A stretch of DNA of 64,000 nucleotides. Origin: Arion vulgaris. Taxonomy: Eukaryota > Mollusca > Gastropoda > Stylommatophora > Arionidae. Position numbers and translations under genes: made by a program. The stretch covers positions 40,112,428 through 40,176,427 of the forward strand of contig CM036761.1 in assembly GCA_020796225.1 (NCBI GenBank). The letters are read 5' to 3'. The notes under the pieces were generated by a model. It ran no database searches, had not been told where the DNA came from, and worked only from the letters and a program-made list of their open reading frames with translations. Below, in pieces: positions 15,001-27,000 of this stretch; positions within the stretch are counted from its first letter, which is position 1, and the number at the start of each line of letters is the position of its first letter.

Positions 15001-18000
15001 GCTAAATTTTAGGTGGACTGCCAAAGTACAAGAAACTGATGCCAGCTTAGTCAAGATGTACTTTCAAGCAGACAAGCGTACAGAGTGGATCTACCGGGGT
15101 TCTACAAGATTAGAACCATTGTTCAAAGCACTGGTACTGTAGCAGTTGTTTCACTGTAGTTGTAGTACCAACTGTCCGTTATAATCAGAACCACTTCAAT
15201 GTTGAGATTTCCTTGCTCTTTTTAGTTACACACATTTTTCTACATTTTTTCTTATGCTCACATACATAATGTCAAAACCCATGTGAGAAGAAGAAGAAGG
15301 GGGTATCCAAAGAGCACTATCAGGAACATGCACTATAGTATCAGGCTAATACAAGAACATCTAAAATATAACTAGAGAAGTAGTAAGGGAGAGATATTAA
15401 TACAAGAACATCTAAAATATAACTAGAGAAGTAGTAAGGGAGAGATATTAATACAAGAACATCTAAAGTATAACTAGAGAAGTAGTAAGGAGAGATATTA
15501 ATACAAGAACATCTAAAATATAACTAGAGAAGTAGTAAGGAGAGATATTAATACAAGAACATCTAAAATATAACTAGAGAAGTAGTAAGGAGAGATATTA
15601 ATACAAGAACATCTAAAATATAACTAGAGAAGTAGTAAGGAGAGATATTAATACAAGAACATCTAAAATATAACTAGAGAAGTAGTAAGGAGAGATATTA
15701 ATACAAGAACATCTAAAATATAACTAGAGAAGTAGTAAGGAGAGATATTAATACAAGAACATCTAAAATATAACTAGAGAAGTAGTAAGGAGAGATATTA
15801 ATACAAGAACATCTAAAGTATAACTAGAGAAGTAGTAAGGGAGAGATATTAATACAAGAACATCTAAAATATAACTAGAGAAGTAGTAAGGAGAGATATT
15901 AATACAAGAACATCTAAAATATAACTAGAGAAGTAGTAAGGAGAGATATTAATACAAGAACATCTAAAATATAACTAGAGAAGTAGTAAGGAGAGATATT
16001 AATACAAGAACATCTAAAATATAACTATAAAAGTAGTAAGGAGAGATATTAATACAAGAACATCTAAAATATAACTAGAGAAGTAGTAAGGAGAGATATT
16101 AATACAAGAACATCTAAAATATAACTAGAGAAGTAGTATGGGAGAGATATTAATACAAGAACATCTAAAGTATAACTAGAGAAGTAGTAAGGGAGAGATT
16201 AATACAAGAACATCTAAAGTATAACTAGAGAAGTAGTAAGGGAGAGATATTAATACAAGAACATCTAAAATATAACTAGAGAAGTAGTAAGGAGAGATAT
16301 TAATACAAGAACATCTAAAATATAACTAGAGAAGTAGTAAGGGAGAGATATTAATACAAGAACATCTAAAATATAACTAGAGAAGTAGTAAGGAGAGATA
16401 TTAATACAAGAACATCTAAAGTATAACTAGAGAAGTAGTAAGGGAGAGATATTAATACAAGAACATCTAAAATATAACTAGAGAAGTAGTAAGGGAGAGA
16501 TATTAATACAAGAACATCTAAAATATAACTAGAGAAGTAGTAAGGAGAGATATTAATACAAGAACATCTAAAGTATAACTAGAGAAGTAGTAAGGGAGAG
16601 ATATTAATACAAGAACATCTAAAGTATAACTAGAGAAGTAGTAAGGGAGAGATATTAATACTAGAACATCTAAAATAGAACTAGAGAAGTAGTAAGGGAA
16701 GATATTAATACTAGAACATCTAAAATATAACTAGAGAAGTAGTAAGGGAGAGATATTAATACAAGATACCCATCCATTTAAAAAAACAGTAGTTACAGAA
16801 ACCAAAAACAAATTGTTCAAAACTAACTCGAGTCTCGGAAGGACTAGGGCTCCATGCAGGAGACAGATGACGCGCAGCAGCCAAACCCGCAAGGAAGCTG
16901 ATGTGCTGACGACCCTTTTCGGCCGCAGACAACAAAGATAGAAGCACCCAGGTTGATTGCACAGAAGAAGTCCACCCTTGTAGGGATGTGGAATGTAAGG
17001 ACACTGCTAGAGACAGGCAGATGTGCACAAGTGGTGAAGGAGATGCATCGGTACAAGTTTACGTTGCTGGGAATGTGTGAAACAAGGTGGAATGTTTTGG
17101 GGAAACAAGACTTCAGACGGGAGAAACGCTGCTCCATTCGGGCAAAGAAAATGAAGATGATCCTCCGGAAGCCGGGTGGCCTTGATGCTGACCAAGGAAG
17201 CAAGCAAAGTCTGATGGAATGGGAACCAGTGTCGGACCGCATTATTAGTGCAAGGTTCGTATCTAAGTTCCAGAAGACCTACATAATTATGTGTTATCCA
17301 CCGACGAATGATGCAGAGGAGGTGGAAAAAGACCATTTCTATAAACATCTACAGGCAACTGTGGACAAAGTACCAAAGCACGACATGATGATTCTTATGG
17401 GGGGATTTGAATGCCAAGGTGGGCAACGAAAACACTGGCAGGGAAAAGAGATGGGAGTAAATGGTCTTGGAAGCATGAACGAAAATGGTGAGATATTTGC
17501 AGACTTCTGTGCCTCCAATGAGCTTGTCATTGGGGGTACACTCTTTCCGTATCGAAGATGCCATAAGGCAACATGGATCTCGCCAGACCATCGGACGGAA
17601 AACCAGATCGACCATGTGGCAATTCGCCAACGATGGAGAGCATCATTACAAGATGTTAACAAGGTGAAGAGAGGAGCAGACATAGGATCTGATCACCATC
17701 TGGTAACTGTAAAATTAAAAATGAAACTATCGGCAAAGAAGAAACAACAAAGTACACGAATCAAGTTTGATGTCAAGAAACTCCAATCGCAGGTCACAAA
17801 GGAAGTCTTCCAGATTGCTCTAAAGAACCGTTTCGAGGCGCTACAGACAACAGAAGAGGAAGGTACAGTGGAGAGTAGGTGGAACAGCTTAAAGCAGGCG
17901 ACGGTTGGAGCCTGTGAAGAAATACTTGGGAGATCATCATCAATCAGGAAACCCTGGATCACGGACGCAACATGGCAGAGGGTGGAGGAGAGGAAGAAGC

Positions 18001-21000
18001 TGAAACAAGAAGTAAACCAATCACGAACAAGACAGCAAAAACAGGCGGCAGCAACTAGATATAACGAGATGGCTAGAGAGGTAAAAAGACAGCTGAGAAA
18101 CGACAAAAGAGCATTCATAAATGAGATAGCAGAAGAGGCAGAGACAGCAGCCAGCAAAGGTGACCTCAAGGCTCTCTATGAGACAACCAGATTGTTGAGT
18201 GGGAGGAAAAATAATCAGAGCAGGCCAGTGAGAGATAAGACTGGAAAACTTTTGACTAAAATTGATGAACAACTGGGGCGCTGGAGAGAGCATTTCCAGG
18301 AAGTGTTAAATAGACCTCCCCACTAAACCCACTAGATTTAGGGCAAGGAGACCCGCTGGACATAAACGTAGGGAGATCACAAACAGGAAATCCGCAATGC
18401 CTTGAAAAACTTGAAAAGGGCAAGGCGGCAGGAGTTGATAATATCCCAGCGGAAGCTCTGAGGGAGGGAGGAGAAGAGATGGTAAACCAACTCCACATAT
18501 TGTTCAACTTGGTGGGACAGGAGGAGATACCAGCAGATTGGAAGAAAGGCCTCCTCGTGAAACTGCCAAAGAATGGCAATTTGTCAAATTGTGACAAGTG
18601 GAGAGGGATCATGCTGCTCTCCATTCCCAGCAAAGTCCTCACTAGGGTTATTCTGGACAGGATGAAAGACGCTATAGACCAGAGGCTTAGGGACGAACAG
18701 GCGGGATTCGGAAAGATAGATCTTGCAATGACCAGATAGCCACCTTAAGAATCATAGTGGAACAAACAATGGAGTGGCAGGCTCCGCCTACGTGTGCTTT
18801 GTTGATTTTGAGAAGGCATTTGACAGCATAGATAGGAAATCAATGTGGGGATCCTAAGAAACTATGGGGTGCCGGAGAAGACTGTTGACATCATCAGGCA
18901 GCTGTATGAGGGGTTTGCCTGCCAGGTTATTCATGATGGAAGACTGTCAGAGGAGTTCCAGGTCACTACTGGTGTTAGACAGGGATGCCTGCTGTCCCCC
19001 TCCTCTTCTTGGTGCTACTTGATTGGTCACACGCACAGCCTACGCCAGGTCTGGAAAAGGCATACAGTGGACACTTATGTCAAAGCTAGAAGACCTGGAT
19101 TTTATGGACAATCTCGCCTTGCTTTCGCAGACTACAAGACATGCAGGAAAAAGTGGATGCTCTGGCACAAACTGCACAATGAGTCGGCCTTAAAATCAGT
19201 CAAGAGAAGACTAAAGTAATGCGTAGCAACAACATACAGCAAGATCCAATACTGATTGAAGGAAGGGACATAGAAGATGTGGATGAATTTGTCTACCTTG
19301 GAAGTAAGATCAGCAGATCAGGAGGTACAGATGAGGACATTAAGGCTAGGATTAGGAAGGCCCGACAGGCCTTTGCGATCCTGCACATGGGGTGGAAGTC
19401 CGCTGCCATCTCCACGAAAACAAAGCTCAGGATTTTCAGCTCAAATGTGAAGTCGGTGTTGCTGTATGGCTCGGAAACTTAGCGAGTCACTAGGCAAATA
19501 CAATAAGATCCAGACCTTTGTCAACGGATGTTTCGGGATTCTCAGATTGAAATGGTATGATAGAGTTACAAACACGGATCTGTGGATAGGAACAGGGCAG
19601 GAACCTATGATGACACAGGTCAAGAGGAGAAGATGGCGATGGATATGCCATACCTTGCGGAAGACACAGTCGAGTGTCACTAGACAGGTGCTCGAGTGGA
19701 ACCCGCAGGGAAAACGAAAAAGAGGACGCCTAAGCAGACTTGGAGACGAGGTCTTACTGAGGAGCTGAAGAGTGCTCAATTGACCTGGGAGACCATAAAA
19801 ATAACAGCCAGAGACCGAGAAGAGTGGCGAACAACTGTTGAGGCCCTATGCTCCATGAGGAGCGGAGAGGATTAATGATGATGATGATTAATACAAGAAC
19901 ATCTAAAATATAACTAGAAGAATCTAAACAGAACAGCATGACAAATAGTTGCAGTAAAAATGGCAGATATTGATATCGATAATTTGGAAGACTAGCAAAA
20001 CTATTTACCACATGCAAAATTTCTAAACACAAGTAAATTAGTTTTACAAAGTATGATATCAATATCTGCTTTTTTTTCATGAAACCATTGGTAAATTAGG
20101 CAGAATAATTGTTTCTTACGTGTCAAACATGGCCATTAACAGCAGCTAATGAGCAGAAAATCATAACAAAAGAACTCCAAGCATTCCAGTCCAGAAAATT
20201 ACCAGGTCTACAGACCCTACTGTCTAAACTGTCCAAGCAGCGCAGGATCCTCTTGCAGTGGATACCCTCTCACTGTGGAATACCAGGAAATGAAACAGCA
20301 GACCGATTGGCCAAGGAAGGTGCTGCAGGAGAGCAACCGGATGTGCCAGTTACCTACCACCAAAAGAAAAAGATGATTAAATCAATCAGAAAGCCACAAA
20401 TACCAACATAAAACGATTACTATAATATGAGCAGATTGGAACAAGTTGTCATTCTGCGTCTTAGAACAGGACACAATCGATTCCGCAGCCACATGTATTC
20501 AAAATTCAAGATTGGCAATTCAGCGATGTGTACATGTGGACAGGCACACCAGACTGCAGAGCACATACTTCAAGACTGCCCGAATATGATACACTGAGGC
20601 AAACTCACTGGCCTAATGAAACAACACTCGACAGAAAACTACACTGACCTCTGTGTGAACTACAAAAACAGTGAAGTTCATACAAGAGACAACATTGAAT
20701 ATATAGACAATATTTAAAGCAAAGGAAAGGAAGGATAACGACAGAGATGAGGTATCTAAGAAGAGCTGCAGGTGTGACAGTAAGAGACAAAATTAGAAAT
20801 GAAGAAATCAGAAGAAGACTGGATGTGAAACCAATCATGCAATTCATAAAAGAACAACAGATTAAATGGTTTGGACACCTGACAAGAATGCCCTGGTATC
20901 GCCTACCACAGAGAACCACACAGAAAATGTATGAGTACAAAGCAAGAGGAAGACCACACAAAAGATGGAGTGACGGCATCAAGAACAGCCTTACGAAAAT

Positions 21001-24000
21001 GAATATCAGCTTACAAAGTGCCTTAACTCTATATGTCCAGTCGACGCTCCCAGCGTAGAAAACAGTTCTCTCATTATGCCAAAACACGCTGCCAATGGCT
21101 AATTTGAGTCCATGCACGTTTTGTTTTACTGTTCAGCTACTATACGTCCGACACTGTTTTTGTTTACATAATTCAATGGGCAGATAACTCCCATTTCATT
21201 CATATACTATACAGCATGGTAGAATTTAGTTTCGAATTTTTAGTAAATAGTTTTATTCGCAAATATATTTTTCCTGTTGTGAAAAAGTGAACTTTCGTGT
21301 GAAAAGTTTAGTTATAAGTTGTTGTTTCGTCCTCCACGTCGATAAAGTGCCGAACAAGACATGGATTTGTTCCAAAGTTCAAATAAACACACACAGTGTT
21401 TCATGTTTATGATTTCACCGACAATGATGGTGAATTCAGCAATAGCTAACTATTGATTCAAGTTTGAAAGTCGTAGTAGTTACTCTGAACATGAAATACA
21501 ACAATAATTTACTAAATAAATACTGATTTACATATATAACTATTTATTATCAGATTGTTCAGAATTTAATTCTACATATTTTGATACCAACAGTATAAAT
21601 CTAGCTTACAAAGGACTTAAGTTATAGGCATATTTCCAAGATCATTCCATTTTGACAAATTTTGCTAGGAATGTGTTCTGACAGGGCGTGATTACCCCCC
21701 AAAATTTTCTTGGACATAAAGAGTTAAAACAAGCACACACAAGATCCTTACGTTTCCCCAACACTTCTATAAAGAAGTAAATGGTGGAAGAGAAGAAGAA
21801 GAAGAATTGTTTCTCAACAAAGACCTGTAAATCTGTACACTAAAGAAGCAACAAACCTGGTTCTCTAAAAATAGTTGGTTTAAACAGTTTGGTGTAACAT
21901 ATTTTGTTATAAGTGATCTTGTTTGTAGTAGCCATTAGATCACACATTGAAAGTTGTACTGTTTCAATTAGAATCTACTTTAGTGACTGTCTCTAGTCCA
22001 TATTTTGATTTTACAAAATCATTTTTGACTAATAAAAAATGTCATCTTTTTGGGGATATCTTCTTCTTCGAACGCTCCATATCGGCCACTTGTTGACCAC
22101 TCATTGGGATTTGTATGTGATCTGAGCCTAACATCAATTTCACACTGTGCCAGTTATGCGCCTACAAGTAGGCCAGCACATCCAATTTCTGTGACGTTTT
22201 TTATTTACTATAGTAGCTTTCCTAGGCCCCTACCTAAGTCACCTCTTATGACATGCCTTGTAGGTCACAATGTTACTATTCTTTACTCCCCTTGTACGCC
22301 CAGCAACACTGGGGCGTTTTGGAACAATGAAAGACATGTCATGACCAACATTAAAACTGTACTACAGACAATTTTAAAAAAATATTTGTAGTTTGACATG
22401 TATATATGTTGATGTTTCTTTCAGGCTAATGCAGATGCCATCAAAGCAGCAGGAAGTGCTAGAGGAAGAAGACACAATCTCAACATGAGACCATCAGATA
22501 CACTCAAGAAACCTTCAGTGGAATACACTAGAGGTGTTGTTGAGGAGGATAGCAACTCATCATCATCTACAAAATGTAAGCATTTGAAATATTAGGCATT
22601 TCAGTCTCGAGTATGGTTTGGAAAATAAAATGGAGTTGCTGTGGTAAATAAGTTGGTTCAGATTACATTGGTTCAGATCGAATAATGTTTTATTTATGAG
22701 TGTGGTAAATATGTTTTATTCATTAGTGTAGTAAGTAAATGTTTCAGTCACAAGTGTTATAAGTTGTTTTACTCACCAGTGTTATAAGTTGTTTTACTCA
22801 CCAGTGTTATAAGTTGTTTTACTCACCAGTGTTATAAGTTGTTTTACTCACCAGTGTTATAAGTTGTTTTACTCACAAGTGTTATAAGTTGTTTTACTCA
22901 CCAGTGTTATAAGTTGTTTTACTCACCAGTGTTATAAGTTGTTTTACTCACCAGTGTTTCAAGGTGGTGCTACCAGTGTTATAAGTTGTTTTACTCACCA
23001 GTGTTATAAGTTGTTTTACTCACCAGTGTTATAAGTTGTTTTACTCACCAGTGTTATAAGTTGTTTTACTCACCAGTGTTATAAGTTGTTTTACTCACCA
23101 GTGTTTCAAGGTGGTGCTACCAGTGTTATAAGTTGTTTTACTCACCAGTGTTTCAAGGTGGTGCTATCAGTATTATAAGTTGTTTTACTCACCAGTGTTT
23201 CAAGGTGGTGCTACCAGTGTTATAAGTTGTTTTACTCACCAGTGTTTCAAGGTGGTGCTACCAGTGTTATAAGTTGTTTTACTCACCAGTGTTTCAAGGT
23301 GGTGCTACCAGTGTTATAAGTTGTTTTACTCACCAGTGTTTCAAGGTGGTGCTACCAGTGTTTCAAGGTGGTGCTACCAGTGTTATAAGTTGTTTTACTC
23401 ACCAGTGTTTCAAGGTGGTGCTACCAGTGTTATAAGTTGTTTTACTCACCAGTGTTTCAAGGTGGTGCTACCAGTGTTATAAGTTGTTTTACTCACCATT
23501 GTTTCAAGGTGGTGCTACCAGTGTTATAAGTTGTTTTACTCACCAGTGTTATAAGTTGTTTTACTCACCAGTGTTTCAAGGTGGTGCTACCAGTGTTATA
23601 AGTTGTTTTACTCACCAGTGTTATAAGTTGTTTTACTCACCAGTGTTATAAGTTGTTTTACTCACCAGTGTTTCAAGGTGGTGCTACCAGTGTTATAAGT
23701 TGTTTTACTCACCAGTGTTTCAAGGTGGTGCTATCAGTATTATAAGTTGTCTTACTCACCAGTGTTTCAAGGTGGTGCTACCAGTGTTATAAGTTGTTTT
23801 ACTCACCAGTGTTTCAAGGTGGTGCTACCAGTGTTATAAGTTGTTTTACTCACCAGTGTTTCAAGGTGGTGCTACCAGTGTTATAAGTTGTTTTACTCAC
23901 CAGTGTTTCAAGGTGGTGCTACCAGTGTTTCAAGGTGGTGCTACCAGTGTTATAAGTTGTTTTACTCACCAGTGTTTCAAGGTGGTGCTACCAGTGTTAT

Positions 24001-27000
24001 AAGTTGTTTTACTCACCAGTGTTTCAAGGTGGTGCTACCAGTGTTATAAGTTGTTTTACTCACCAGTGTTTCAAGGTGGTGCTACCAGTGTTATAAGTTG
24101 TTTTACTCACCAGTGTTTCAAGGTGGTGCTACCAGTGTTATAAGTTGTTTTACTCACCAGTGTTTAAAGGGTGGCTACCAGTGCCAAACATAGGCACTGA
24201 CAAAAGAACATGAAAGGAAAATTACCACCTGTGAAATGAGATCCTTAGGAAAGCTGTAAATAAAACAAGAAGATATCATATAAGACCATATAAGAAATGA
24301 GGAAATTAGAAGTCGGAACAACACAATATTAGATTCATTGAAAAAATAGAGACTCAAATGATTTGGCTTCTTAGTGAGAATGAACCCGAATACACCAGTT
24401 ACAAGAGCGTAGAACCTGATAATGGAATCAGCAAGGGGAAAGATCAGTCCAAGAAAAAGATGGATTGATGGCATCACAGACATCCTAAAACTCCACAATA
24501 AGACATTATATCAAGTGACCGAGCGTGCACTATCTCAGAAACCAATCATCAGTTAAACCTGCTACACCTAACGGCAAAAAATCAGAGAAGAAAATAAAAA
24601 ATAAAAGTTGCAAGGTGTTTCAGTCACTAGTGTTATAATTTTTAAAAAGTTGTTTCAGTTATCAGTGTTATCGTGAAGGTGTTTCGGTCACCAGTATTAG
24701 TAATATGTTTTTAAAAACCAAAATAAATGTGAAAAACTAGAAATGGAAAAAAAGTAAACACAATAATAATCAAAATATGAAATGAAAATCGTAGTGAGTC
24801 CCTACGAAAGCATGGACTGACAACGCAAGCGCAACACACCTGGCACAAGATAGAAAACTAACTCTCCCCACAGTGCTTCACTGCAAATGTGGATAAGATA
24901 AGATAACATATACACATATATTATGGAGCATGAGAAGAAACAGCATTGAGAAGCATAGGAATGTAGTGTGTTGAGTCCATGAGGTTGCAAGGTACCATAT
25001 AAAGATATAAAATGATTTTCTAGAGCAAATATTTTCATTTGAGGGCTGTTACGGATTTATTGATTTACAGATTTACATTATATCTGTCGTCTAGTAAGTC
25101 TGAATTTCTTCCCTTCGGTTGTATCCTTTGCTTGATAACGACCTTTTGTTTGAAATGTCGCTGTATATTAGTTTTTTACTTTGTAAAACTACAGTACTTT
25201 GTTTTTACTTGTTTTGCCTTTGATAAACTGTACGGTATAATGTATTTTGTCTGATTATCAAGTTGTATTTAGATAATAATAAATGACTGTCCATTTTATG
25301 TACTATAACTTCCTTATAGCCAAAACAAGTACAACAAAACAGGCAGATCCTCTCAAGAAGAAGTCCAATGTAGCAAAGAAGAGCACAGGGGGTCTGGTTG
25401 GTACAATTAGTAGCAGTGATCCTAGCAAATCTGGTCAGTGGGAAGCTCCATGGATACGATACCAAAGGAAAGCTACCCCAGGTTCTCAGAGGTCAAAAAG
25501 CATAGATTCAGCACCTCAGGAGTATGATAAATCATCAGTGAAAGGTGAGGGCAGATTTTACTAGCATTGAGATTTTATAAGGTCGTGGGTTTGAATCCCG
25601 ACCGCACTACTCTGTTCACAAGTGCATTTTTTCCAGAGACCCCTAGGATTATTGCCAGAGCTATGGAGTGTGTGCTTTCTGCAATACTCACGGCAGATGG
25701 CATGCCCATTTCTGAGCAGAGGGGTTGAGCTATGTGGGGTAAAACCCAGTGCAGTCAAGTAAATCTTGTGATTTTAAACCTTTAAGATTATATATATTCC
25801 TCTCTTATTGTTATGATTCATAGGGCCTGCAAGTAATTTCTCCATGCTGCTTTGTCCAGGGCAACTTGTGCAATCTCCATGGAATTGAATCCGGTATTTC
25901 TTGCCTCTCTCAGCAAAGTTTGTTTGAGAGATTCCCTAGGTCGTCTTCTCTTGCTTGAACCCTTTACCTCCCACTTCAATGCCTGCTTTGATATTCCTTG
26001 ATCATTTCTTCTCAAGGTGTGTCCAAGATATCTTCTTCTTGTAACAGTTGTTACTAGTGGTTGACCAGATACTTCTCTGATTTCATCACTTCTGAATTCA
26101 TCCCATTTTCTGTTCATAATTTTTTGCAGAGATCTATTTTCAAAAGCATTCTACTTTTTTCCATATCTTTAGTCATTCTCCCAACTCTCACTGGTATATA
26201 TTAGGATTACAACATTGAAATTGAATTGAGATTACAGTAGTTTAAGATTAGTTCTTACAACTTAACAACAACAAGTTGCCATAAGAATGTTCTTTTAGCA
26301 TAAATTCTGATTTAGAAATTGTTCATTTTTTTTAACCAAACAACTTAATCATTTTGTCAATTTATTTTTACTGGCTGCATACATCATGATGAGCTTGACA
26401 TCTTTTTTTTACTCTAGTCAAATGTTAATTTGTTCACAGATAAAAGCCAAATTGTATACACAGATAAAGCTGGATACACAGATAAAAGTCAGATTGTATA
26501 TACAGATAAATGCCAAAGTGGACACAGCCCAGAGCCCAAATCAAGTAAAGACATAGCCAGTATTTTGCAAGAGAGACTTGCGACAACTACTTCTGAAGTG
26601 GAATATGGTAAGTAGTTTGATTGCTTTCAATGAACAGCAACAAGTAGCCTTACAATGGAAACAGTGGCAGTGAGCAAGTAGGTGTGCTGGTTTAGCACAC
26701 ATGATTACTAACATACTTGTATTCTACATGACTCGATAAATATGCTAAAAAAATGAAGTCTGACCACATACGACATAAATGGCTTGACACACTTCACAAA
26801 TGAACCATATAACATTTATTTATGTACTGGCTCATGTGGGTGTGATGTGCAACAAGCCATCAGATCGGCTGGTTGGTACTGGAGTGTTCTATGTCGGATG
26901 TGCAGTTGATAGGTCAGACAGCATAAATGTCATTAGAGAAGCAGAGAAAGCCACATGTTCCTATTAGATATTTTCCCTATATTCTGATTCCGGTCAATTG

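Noticed and set aside
15348..16766. Regular repeats that could look like a CRISPR array
   Set aside because: Units are directly adjacent without unique spacers, and the DNA is from an animal gene. All other tandem arrays here were rejected as CRISPR for the same reason.
17339..17683. Minus-strand ORFs within the RTE element
   Set aside because: Shadows of the plus-strand endonuclease frame with no family features.
16953..18326. 457-codon ORF as a host endonuclease gene
   Set aside because: It is the AP-endonuclease part of an RTE retrotransposon with target duplications; its GDFNA motif is damaged.
20605..21117. 170-codon minus-strand ORF spanning LINE and MITE
   Set aside because: It crosses the boundary of an inserted element and opposes the recognised LINE frame; a chance ORF.
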